A stretch of DNA of 12,708 nt from Alphaproteobacteria bacterium (lineage in GTDB: Bacteria; Pseudomonadota; Alphaproteobacteria; UBA2136; UBA6156), in NCBI GenBank assembly GCA_027489415.1, contig JAIXZU010000152.1, positions 1 through 12,708 of the forward strand, given 5' to 3'. The position numbers were made by a program, and so were the translations under genes. Shown one piece after another: positions 6,649-12,708 of this stretch. The number at the start of each line of letters is the position of its first letter. Within the stretch, counting starts at the first letter, position 1. The notes beneath the pieces were generated by a model that was not told where the DNA came from, did not search any database, and saw nothing but the letters and a program-made list of their open reading frames with translations.

Positions 6649-6724
6649 CTCGTTTATCCCCATTGTTGTTCTGCTTTTTATGATGGATGGCACCCTGCCA
6701 CGGCTGATGGGAGGGGTCAAGTGC

Positions 6725-6735
6725 TAAGTATACAA
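6725..6735 (-). promoter_or_regulatory. Near-palindrome at the likely regulator promoter
   Basis: On the - strand the site reads TTGTATACTTA, centred on GTATAC (6728-6733), and contains TATACT, a 5-of-6 match to a -10 box, about 80 bp before the chosen start of the GntR-type gene. A symmetric site overlapping a promoter would suit autoregulation by a dimeric GntR protein. No convincing -35 box is seen, so this is a suggestion only. Confidence 0.3.
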
Positions 6736-6893
6736 ATTAGGCAGGGTTTGATGCGATTATGTTTTATTTTTTTATCCATGCCCCGTTCTGGCGGGGGTGA
6801 GCGAGTTAGGTTTGTGGCCTAAAGGTATCTGGGAGCGCTTGTATTTAGGGGAAACGGGTTCATTTTGCCCCCGTTATGCCTTAGGTTGGCATT

Positions 6894-7385
6894 ATGACAT
6901 ATGTATGGGCCGCGATGGGATTACTTGTGATGGGCATGGGTGCCCAGAGAGCCTTTGCCCAAGACAAGCCCTGTGGTGGCGGGGATGAAGCTGCGGCAGA
7001 GATTCAAGGTGCCGCGACCTTTGATATTCAGAGTGGGGCCAACCCTTGCAAGGGGCCGGCGGTGGATACGTCCTTCGGGCCGTTCCCCCGCATGAACAGC
7101 ACGGCTGAGCAAACGACGACCAAAATTCTGATTAAAGAGGATTTTGCGGAGGAGAGTGCGCCGGAGCCAGTGGAAGACGAGGCGGGGGGCATCCGGCAGG
7201 ACTTTAACGGCCAGCAGATGCGCCGAGTGGGGGAACTGGACGCAAGGCAAGGGCGACCCCTGAACATGCTGTATGCTAATGACCTGAATTATTTGCAGGG
7301 TTATACGGATTGCCAGAAACAGCGGTATTCCGGCGCAGGGGCCGGGCAGGCCACCGAGCCGCGGCGCGGATTTTCGGGCTTCTAG
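6894..7385 (+). CDS. Hypothetical secreted protein, 163 aa, with NYxxGY motif
   Basis: I do not recognise the family. Residues 1-22 form a Sec signal peptide (hydrophobic WAAMGLLVMGMG, then AFA before Gln23), so the mature protein of about 141 residues should be exported to the periplasm or beyond. The mature part has three cysteines (27, 52, 140), a low-complexity acidic segment at about 82-97 and little predicted regular structure. It has a C-terminal LNYLQGYTDCQKQRY (131-145). An NYxxGY motif also occurs near the C terminus of the next protein. The start is ATG at 6894; an upstream ATG at 6876 is in frame but followed at once by a stop. The ribosome binding site is weak. An AACGGG/CCCGTT hairpin (6853-6858, 6870-6875) lies in the leader. 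Confidence 0.72.
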   Translation: MTYVWAAMGLLVMGMGAQRAFAQDKPCGGGDEAAAEIQGAATFDIQSGANPCKGPAVDTSFGPFPRMNSTAEQTTTKILIKEDFAEESAPEPVEDEAGGIRQDFNGQQMRRVGELDARQGRPLNMLYANDLNYLQGYTDCQKQRYSGAGAGQATEPRRGFSGF

Positions 7386-7415
7386 GTTTTTTGGGGGGGG
7401 AGTGTCAGCCCCCGG

Positions 7416-7445
7416 CTGGCAAAAGCTAGTGAAGCACCCTATAAT
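7416..7445 (+). promoter_or_regulatory. Sigma-70-like promoter of the 259-aa secreted protein gene
   Basis: A perfect TATAAT lies at 7440-7445, with CTGGCA (7416-7421, 4 of 6 to consensus) 18 bp upstream. Transcription would begin near 7452, giving a leader of about 23 nt that holds the GGGAGG ribosome binding site (7463-7468). Confidence 0.6.
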
Positions 7446-7474
7446 TATTTAACAATGATTACGGGAGGCCGTAC

Positions 7475-8254
7475 ATGGCACGCTTGAAGACAACGGTAGT
7501 GATGATGAGCCTGGCTGGGCTTGTGGTGGCACCGATGGTGCATGCGGCAGGTGCGGCGGTTAATACCAATACGCCGTATAGCACGCCTCTATCCATTCCC
7601 AATATTTCTAACCCGCTTGCCAATGTGACTGGTGCCATGGGCACCGGCTTGCTGGCCAACAGCCTGACCGGACAGAGTTTCGGGCAGGTGCTGATGAATT
7701 CGGTGATGACGCAGGTGACATCCCAATTACTGGGGAAAATTGACCCCAGCGGGATGCTGGGCCAGATAGCAGGCCCTGCCATTGGGCAAGCCCTGGCTGG
7801 TAACTTTGGCGGTTTGACCAACACAGGCCTGACCAGCAGCCTGCTGGGCGGCGGAATACAGAACGCCATGAGCAGCGGTAGCCTGAACTTTGGCGGACTG
7901 GTGGACAGCGTGATGCAAGGTGTAGCCCAAGGAGTGGGAAATGCTGCGGGCCAGATGATTGCGCAGCAAGTTTTGGGTGGGATTCAAGGTGGTAGTGGCG
8001 GTGGTGGCGGTAGCGATTATGTGGACACCGGCGGTGGAATTAGCATTGGTGGCGCTGTGGATGAGGATGCGCCGATTCTGTCCTATTCCACCACGATTAA
8101 CACCAACAGCACCAATTATGGTGCCGGACAGTATGACGGGACGCAGGGCCTGCAACCGGACAGCCGCTTTTTGATGAGCGACGGTAATTACGACAGCAAT
8201 TATTGGGCTGGTTACCAGCGTGCGCTGGTGGCGGCGTCCCTCGCGGCTAAATAA
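7475..8254 (+). CDS. Hypothetical secreted glycine-rich protein, 259 aa
   Basis: I do not recognise the family. Residues 1-24 are a Sec signal peptide (RLK, hydrophobic VVMMSLAGLVVAP, cleavage after VHA). Residues 50-170 are rich in Gly, Ala, Ser, Gln and Asn, with repeated small-residue spacing (GPAIGQALAG, GVAQGVGNAAGQMIAQQVLGG) like a glycine zipper, so membrane association or self-assembly is possible. A flexible linker GGSGGGGGS lies at 172-180. The C-terminal part is rich in Asn, Ser and Tyr, and ends in NYWAGYQRALVAASLAAK, which shares NYxxGY with the preceding protein. There is no cysteine. ATG 7475 follows a strong GGGAGG site and has its own promoter. Its stop lies 6 bp from the stop of the converging - strand gene, with no terminator between. 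Possible roles in the envelope are inference. Confidence 0.8.
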   Translation: MARLKTTVVMMSLAGLVVAPMVHAAGAAVNTNTPYSTPLSIPNISNPLANVTGAMGTGLLANSLTGQSFGQVLMNSVMTQVTSQLLGKIDPSGMLGQIAGPAIGQALAGNFGGLTNTGLTSSLLGGGIQNAMSSGSLNFGGLVDSVMQGVAQGVGNAAGQMIAQQVLGGIQGGSGGGGGSDYVDTGGGISIGGAVDEDAPILSYSTTINTNSTNYGAGQYDGTQGLQPDSRFLMSDGNYDSNYWAGYQRALVAASLAAK

Positions 8255-8260
8255 CCTGAT

Positions 8261-9883
8261 TTAGGGGACCAAGGTCGGGCGGAGTTGCCACGCCTTGGGG
8301 ACGTACCATCCCTGAGAATTATAGCCGATGCCTGCCGGAGCGGGTTTGATGCCTTGCACGCGTTTGTGCACGGCTTCCAGTGCGTAGGGGGCGTAGAGCC
8401 AGAGGTAGGGTTGTTCGTCGGCTAGGATTTCTTGCAAACGGTCCAGGTGCTTTTTACGTTCGGCCTGATTGAAGGTGCTGCGCGAGGCGACGATGGCGGC
8501 GTCGGCTTCCGGATTATTAAAGCTGACGATATTGAACTCGGACGGTTTGGTTTTGGTGCTGTGCCAGACGTCGAAGGGGTCGGGCTCGGCGGGGAGGCTC
8601 CAGCCCATCATGACCGCTTGGAAGGCGCGCGGCTGGATGGCGTTGGTGAGGAAGGTTGACCATTCCTGCACGCGGATTTCCATGGTGATGCCGATATCCG
8701 CGAAGAATTTCTGGAGGATTTGGGCGGTTTTGATGCGGGTTTCGTTACCTTGGTTGGTGCTGAGGGTGAAGTGGAATTTTTCGCCCTTAGTGTTGGTGAG
8801 GAGGCCGTCCGGACCTTTGCTCCAGCCTGCTTCCGCGAGCAGCTGGAGCGCTTTTTGCGGATTGTAGGGATAGGGCATGAGTTGGGTGTTGTAAGCCCAT
8901 GTGCCCGGTTTGAAGATGCTGGCGAGGGGTTCGCCTTGGCCGAATAGGGCGGCGTTGATGAGGCCTTGTCTATCCACGGCGTAGGAGAGGGCTTGGCGGA
9001 CGCGTTTGTCCGCAAACAAGGGATCCTTCAGGTTAAAGCCCATATAAGTGTAGGCGCTGCTGAGGTAGCGGTAGGTATTGTAGTTGTTTTTGAACCAGTC
9101 CGCACCGGTGAGGCGGGTGTAGGCGAGGGGGCTGAGGGCGGCGGAGTCCAGATTTCCGGCTTTGAGTTCCAGCCATTGGGTGGATTGGTCCGGCAATGTT
9201 CGCATATAAAGCTGCGTGATGAAGGGTTTTTCGAAGCTTTTGGGGTTCGCGGTGAGGAGGAGGTCCTGGCCGCGGCGCCAGCGTTCCAGTTTGTAGGGGC
9301 CGCTGCCCAAGGGTGTGGTTTTGAGGGAGGTATCGTTAAACGATTTGGTTTGGGCGATGACGTGGGCGGGCATGACGAGGAGCCCCGCCCAGCTGGAGAG
9401 GGATGGGGCGAAGGGTTCGGCGTAGGTGACGCGCACTGTGAGAGGGTCCGGCGTTTCGAATTTCGCGACTCGGAGGTAGTCGTCCGCGTAGGGGGTTTTG
9501 GTGTCCGGATTGATCAGGGCGTGGAAGGTGGCGGAGACGTCCTTGCTGGTGAGGGGGGAGCCGTCCGCAAAGGTGAGGTTCGGTTTCAGTTTGAAGGTGA
9601 TGGAGAGGTTGTCCGGCGTGACTGAGTAGCTTTCGGCGAGCTGGGGCACGAGATTCAGGTTGCCGTCGTAGGTTAAAAGCGCGTGATAGATGTTCCCGGC
9701 GATGGCGCTCGCGGTGCTGTCCGCAGCCAGATACGGCACGAGGCTTGGCGGGTTGCCGATGATGGCGGTGTTGAAGACGTCTCCTTCGGCGGGTGGGCCG
9801 GGGGGCGTGGTGTAGTCCGCCTTCGTGACCGGGGCGGGTTTGCAGGCGGTGAGAACGAGGAGGGCGAGGATGAGGCTACGCAT
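8261..9883 (-). CDS. ABC transporter substrate-binding lipoprotein (SBP family 5)
   Basis: The 540 residues match periplasmic oligopeptide/dipeptide-binding proteins such as OppA and DppA. The N terminus MRSLILALLVLTAC is a lipoprotein signal with lipobox LTAC and Cys14 as the lipid site. Family features include YHALLTYDGNLNLVPQLAESY, the segment LTFADGSPLTSKDVSATFHALIN, and DPLFADKRVRQALSYAVDRQGLINAALFGQGEP. Near the end lies EQPYLWLYAPYALEAVHKRVQG. It should bind a peptide or similar ligand and deliver it to a membrane permease, but no permease or ATPase gene is in the window. Its ATG overlaps the end of the preceding membrane-protein gene by 8 bp, and GGAAG lies just upstream, so the two are translationally coupled. 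The ligand cannot be predicted. Confidence 0.93.
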   Translation of the reverse strand: MRSLILALLVLTACKPAPVTKADYTTPPGPPAEGDVFNTAIIGNPPSLVPYLAADSTASAIAGNIYHALLTYDGNLNLVPQLAESYSVTPDNLSITFKLKPNLTFADGSPLTSKDVSATFHALINPDTKTPYADDYLRVAKFETPDPLTVRVTYAEPFAPSLSSWAGLLVMPAHVIAQTKSFNDTSLKTTPLGSGPYKLERWRRGQDLLLTANPKSFEKPFITQLYMRTLPDQSTQWLELKAGNLDSAALSPLAYTRLTGADWFKNNYNTYRYLSSAYTYMGFNLKDPLFADKRVRQALSYAVDRQGLINAALFGQGEPLASIFKPGTWAYNTQLMPYPYNPQKALQLLAEAGWSKGPDGLLTNTKGEKFHFTLSTNQGNETRIKTAQILQKFFADIGITMEIRVQEWSTFLTNAIQPRAFQAVMMGWSLPAEPDPFDVWHSTKTKPSEFNIVSFNNPEADAAIVASRSTFNQAERKKHLDRLQEILADEQPYLWLYAPYALEAVHKRVQGIKPAPAGIGYNSQGWYVPKAWQLRPTLVP

Positions 9884-11198
9884 GGTTTTCTTCCGGCTTG
9901 GCGTCCGGCTTGATGCGGATTTTCTCTATCCGGTGGCCGCGTTTGGTGGCGACGGTGAAGGTGGTGTTGCCGATGCGCGCGGATTCGCCTTGGGCGGGTA
10001 GGTGGCCGAGTTCTTCGATCATCAGGCCCGCTAGGGTGACGGCTGATTCTGCCGGGAGTTCCCAGCCATACTGGCGGTTGGCGTTGCGGACGGGGGTGTT
10101 GCCGCGGAGCGTGATGGTGCCGTCCGACATGTGTTCGGGTTCGGCGGAGGAGGTGTCGTGTTCGTCCGCGATTTCACCGACGATTTCTTCGAGAATATCC
10201 TCCAGCGTGATGAGGCCTTGGAGGTCTCCGTATTCGTCCACCACCAGCGCGAGGTGGCGGTGCTGTTTGAGGAACTCCAGCAGTTGGTGGCCCAGCGGCG
10301 TGGTTTCGGGTACGAAATAGAGCGGGCGGAGGTGTTCCTTCAGATTGACATGGGCGCGGGAGGTGACGCCGGCGAGGGCGGTGAGATAGTCCCGTACATA
10401 GAGAATCCCTATCGGGTTTTCCGGTTTGCCTTGATAGACCACGACGCGGCTGTGGCGGAGTTGGCCGAGGACTTTGGGCAGGCTTTGGGCTGGGGTGGCG
10501 ATATCGATACCGATGATGGCGCTACGGTGGATCATGACGTCGGCGACGGTGAGGTCGTCGAGGTCGAGGACGGCGTCGAGCATCCGGTGCTGGGTGGTGC
10601 CGAGGGCGCCGTGTTCGAGGCCCAAGTTGATGGCGCCGCGGAGGTCGGCCTCCGTGAACGAAACTGTATGGGCACTGCTGAGGCCGATGAGTTTGAGCAC
10701 GCCGTTATTGAACATTTTAATGGCCCACGTGAATGGGTACAGGGCTTTGACCACCCATGCCATGGGATAGGCTACGGTGAGCGTGATTTTTTCCGGATAG
10801 CGCGTGCCGAGGGCTTTGGGCAGGGCTTCCGCGAGCAGGAGAATGGCAAGGCCCGTGCCCAAAGTGGCATAAGCGACCCCGACAGGACCGAAGAGGCGCA
10901 CGAGGAGCGAAGTGGCTAGTGCGGAGGAGGCTACGGGGATGATGGTCATGATTATCAGGATGGCGGCCAGTAACTGGTCCGGCTGTTTCAGGAGACTGAG
11001 GGCGAGGAGGGCGCGCTTTTGCTCCTTTTTACCACCTTTACGTGCGGTTTGGTGGAGCTGGGCTTTGGAGGAGGAGATGAGGGCGATTTCTGCCGCGCAG
11101 AACATGGCTGAGATGACGAGCAGCACAATGATAATGCTGAAGGTGAGGAGGGGGGAGAGGCCGGTTGCGGCTGCGTCCAGTGCGGGGGAGGATTCCAT
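9876..11198 (-). CDS. CorC/HlyC-family membrane protein (DUF21, CBS pair, CorC_HlyC domain)
   Basis: The 440-residue protein has the CNNM/CorC architecture. An N-terminal DUF21 domain with about four membrane segments (about 16-40, 76-100, 104-125, 140-165) includes MFCAAEIAL and AEALPKALG, counterparts of the family's conserved membrane motifs. A CBS pair follows: VADVMIHRSAI at about 218, then LALVVDEYGDLQGLITLEDILEEIVGEIADEHD. The C-terminal CorC_HlyC domain runs from about 355 (DGTITLRGNTPVRNANRQYGWELP...AVTLAGLMIEELGHLP). Members are linked to magnesium or cobalt export or tolerance; the old haemolysin name is not evidence of toxicity. It is the middle gene of a three-gene operon, starting 3 bp after the upstream gene's stop and overlapping the next gene by 8 bp. 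Transport of a particular ion is inference. Confidence 0.94.
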   Translation of the reverse strand: MESSPALDAAATGLSPLLTFSIIIVLLVISAMFCAAEIALISSSKAQLHQTARKGGKKEQKRALLALSLLKQPDQLLAAILIIMTIIPVASSALATSLLVRLFGPVGVAYATLGTGLAILLLAEALPKALGTRYPEKITLTVAYPMAWVVKALYPFTWAIKMFNNGVLKLIGLSSAHTVSFTEADLRGAINLGLEHGALGTTQHRMLDAVLDLDDLTVADVMIHRSAIIGIDIATPAQSLPKVLGQLRHSRVVVYQGKPENPIGILYVRDYLTALAGVTSRAHVNLKEHLRPLYFVPETTPLGHQLLEFLKQHRHLALVVDEYGDLQGLITLEDILEEIVGEIADEHDTSSAEPEHMSDGTITLRGNTPVRNANRQYGWELPAESAVTLAGLMIEELGHLPAQGESARIGNTTFTVATKRGHRIEKIRIKPDAKPEENHA

Positions 11199-11201
11199 GG
11201 G

Positions 11202-11663
11202 TTAGTCGATCTCTTCAATGGCAATGGTGCGGGAGGCGTAAAGCTTGGCGGCTTTATTCCGGTTGATGTGGCGCATGGAGGGGGGGATGAGGTCGTTGGT
11301 GTCCAGCCATTCCAGCGCGGCGTCCTTGACGCGTTCCCGCAGCCAGCCGCCGGGACGGCCTTCCGTGAAAAGGGCGGGTAAGCCTTGGACTGTGGTGGTG
11401 GCGAGGAGGTGATTCAGGGTGGATTTTTCGGTGTCCGTCAGGTGGCTGGAGGGGCCGGTGAGGTCCGGATTGTTCAGGAGTTCGTTGATGAATGATGCGG
11501 GTAGGGGTTCGATGCAGAAGCAATGAGATGTGGGAATGCTGGTGTTTTCGGACTCCGTTATCGTACCGGTGCGGGTTTCCAGCCAGCTTGGTGAGGGGCT
11601 GCAGAGGGCTGCGAGGATGTGGTCGATGTCGTATTTGTGATCGAATAAATGGGGTGAAAACAT
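11202..11663 (-). CDS. Hypothetical protein resembling UPF0158, 153 aa
   Basis: The layout resembles UPF0158. DIDHILAALCSPSPSWLETRTGTITE at 12-37 compares with the family's pattern of a short helix, then Y-L-D-x-x-T-G-E. GLPALFTEGRPGGWLRERVKDAALEWLDTND at 94-124 compares with the GAFRRFKD region. The match is by eye and weak; the function of that family is unknown. No signal peptide or membrane segment is seen. ATG 11663 has no Shine-Dalgarno sequence: the upstream - strand sequence is pyrimidine-rich, which leaves the start uncertain or suggests a leaderless mRNA. It is the first gene of the unit with the CorC-type and SBP genes (3 bp gap). The N-terminal 50 residues include a Cys-Phe-Cys. 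Confidence 0.7.
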   Translation of the reverse strand: MFSPHLFDHKYDIDHILAALCSPSPSWLETRTGTITESENTSIPTSHCFCIEPLPASFINELLNNPDLTGPSSHLTDTEKSTLNHLLATTTVQGLPALFTEGRPGGWLRERVKDAALEWLDTNDLIPPSMRHINRNKAAKLYASRTIAIEEID

Positions 11664-11778
11664 GGAGGGAGGATAATGGTTGGGTGCTGTTTGGGCAAGG
11701 CTGTTGCGGGCGTAAGCCGGTAACGGTAGGTTAGTCCATGACCATAATTGTGTGGGCTAGTAATTTGGAGGGATAACG

Positions 11779-11958
11779 ATGATTCCGAGCAATATTCAAC
11801 GTGGTAGCAACCGAGGACGCAGCAACCTGCCCCTGCCGCTGGTGATTGGCGGCGCCGTTGGCCTGCTGCTGGTAGCCGTGTTTGCATGGGTGGCCCTGAG
11901 CATGGGCACCGTGCCGGAGACTGAGCCGGTGACGGCCGATGTTCCGGTTAAGCTTTAA
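11779..11958 (+). CDS. Small single-pass membrane protein, 59 aa
   Basis: The 59-residue ORF has a strong ribosome binding site, GGAGGG at 11767-11772, six bases before ATG 11779. The N terminus is polar and basic (NIQRGSNRGRSN), followed by one hydrophobic helix at about 19-41 (LPLVIGGAVGLLLVAVFAWVALS) and a short acidic tail. The positive-inside rule would put the N terminus in the cytoplasm. The family is not recognised. Its last 20 bases overlap the start of the next gene, which also begins with a hydrophobic signal, so the two products may work together in the envelope. Its length, strong ribosome binding site and overlap argue that it is real. Confidence 0.75.
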   Translation: MIPSNIQRGSNRGRSNLPLPLVIGGAVGLLLVAVFAWVALSMGTVPETEPVTADVPVKL

Positions 11959-12708
11959 GCTTTTAACTGTTGGACTTTTGATGGTGGGGCTGATGCCCCG
12001 CCTTGCGCTTGGTGAGATTGTTCAGGAGCGCTTAACGCCGGAGGGGTTTCCCGCTGATTGGAAACCGGCTGATTTCATGATTGGTAAGCGGATTATTTCC
12101 GGCACTGCCATACCGATGAATTCACCAGTAAAGGCCGCTAGCCCCAGCCAGCCGCAGATTGGTGGGGCGGCACAGCCCGAGGTGCCGCTGATGGAAAGTA
12201 CAGGGGTACTGAAACCGGGGGCGGGTGGTGCGGCTGCCGATGTTTGGCAAAAACGGAGCAGAGGCGAGGTGGATGCCAGCCTGAACCGTGCCACGGCGCA
12301 GGGGGTTGCCAGCCCTGCGTTGAGAGAAGCTTGGCGGCGGTTACTGTTGAGTGAGGCATCCCCCCCGCCGGCAGGAGATAATGACGTACGGCCAAGTTGG
12401 GTTGCCGCGCGGGCGGATACGCTGGAAAAACTGGGGTTATATGAGGCGAGTTTGAGTTTGTGGCGCACGGTTTCCGCGCAGACAACCCTTGATGATAGTT
12501 CCGCGCTGAGCCTTGTGCGTGCGCAGCTTTTAAGTGGGCAGGCGCGCGAGGGCTGTGCGCTGGCCAAAGCCAAAACCGTGAATGGCCAGACGCAGGGTGA
12601 CTGGCCGGTGATTATGGCGGTTTGTCAGCTTGTAGGCAATGGGCCGACCCCTGCCGCGGCGAGCTTGAGTTTACAGTTGGTGGAGCCGGTATTGAAGGCT
12701 AAGAACCC
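11939..12708 (+). CDS. Hypothetical exported protein, N-terminal 256 residues (runs off the window)
   Basis: The frame is open to the last base. I chose ATG 11939 because it yields a Sec signal peptide (FRLSFK, then LLTVGLLMVGLM, with LALG before Glu26); the next ATG, at 11981, would cut the signal in half. The mature part begins with a proline- and glycine-rich polar region (about 55-110), then predicted helices (ALREAWRRLLLSEA, SWVAARADTLEKLGLYEASLSLWRTV, SALSLVRAQLLSGQAREGCALAKA) that look like TPR- or SEL1-type repeats. Similar helix-rich exported proteins of unknown function occur in alphaproteobacteria, sometimes near xerD; that is recollection, not a search. It overlaps the small membrane protein gene by 20 bp, so coupled translation is likely. 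The C terminus is outside. Confidence 0.78.
   Translation, partial: MFRLSFKLLTVGLLMVGLMPRLALGEIVQERLTPEGFPADWKPADFMIGKRIISGTAIPMNSPVKAASPSQPQIGGAAQPEVPLMESTGVLKPGAGGAAADVWQKRSRGEVDASLNRATAQGVASPALREAWRRLLLSEASPPPAGDNDVRPSWVAARADTLEKLGLYEASLSLWRTVSAQTTLDDSSALSLVRAQLLSGQAREGCALAKAKTVNGQTQGDWPVIMAVCQLVGNGPTPAAASLSLQLVEPVLKAKN

Noticed and set aside
6748..6776. TTGATG with TTTATC as a promoter for the 163-aa gene
   Set aside because: The -10 match is poor and the distance to the gene is over 110 bp; T-rich sequence makes chance matches likely.
7393..7420. Run of eight Gs and a G5/C5 hairpin after the 163-aa gene
   Set aside because: No T-tract follows, so it does not fit an intrinsic terminator. 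The run is intergenic, and phase variation of a reading frame or promoter spacing is not indicated.
10131..10919. + strand ORF of 262 aa opposite the CorC-type gene
   Set aside because: Antisense artefact; the - strand frame has membrane segments and CBS motifs.

Overview
The window (about 12.7 kb, G+C-rich) looks like chromosomal DNA of an alphaproteobacterium. The evidence is the sdhE-mfd adjacency, an alphaproteobacterial-type omega subunit (rpoZ) close to smpB, and housekeeping genes that match their families well in length and motifs. No tRNA, rRNA, CRISPR array, insertion sequence or phage gene is visible. Species or genus cannot be read from the sequence alone.

Layout. Positions 1-165 hold the 3' end of sdhE, followed by a 90-nt imperfect palindrome and a small hairpin. 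Then comes a full-length mfd (TTG start), with an unusual 17-bp tandem duplication in the linker before its last domain. Next are a 116-residue protein of unknown function and a good intrinsic terminator. After that smpB is followed at once by a protein that resembles the N-terminal half of pantothenate synthetase without its catalytic motifs. An AT-rich gap with a TTGACA box leads to rpoZ. The rpoZ gene ends in a perfect terminator, and a second perfect hairpin serves the opposing GntR-type regulator gene. Two genes for secreted proteins of unknown function follow (163 and 259 aa), both on the + strand.

From 8261 to 11663 three genes on the - strand are packed as one operon: a protein resembling UPF0158, a CorC/HlyC-type membrane protein with CBS domains, and a lipoprotein of the oligopeptide-binding (SBP family 5) type. 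Divergent from it are a 59-residue single-pass membrane protein with a strong ribosome binding site and an overlapping gene for a large exported protein that runs off the right edge.

How it fits together. The left half is information processing: transcription-coupled repair (Mfd), ribosome rescue (SmpB) and RNA polymerase assembly (omega). The right half is cell envelope. I see no defence island or gene cluster that would form a clearly new system. The most noteworthy items are the PanC-like protein without catalytic residues, the regulator whose FCD-like domain has no histidine, the pair of secreted proteins sharing an NYxxGY motif near the C terminus, the palindrome in front of mfd, and the small membrane protein gene overlapping an exported-protein gene.
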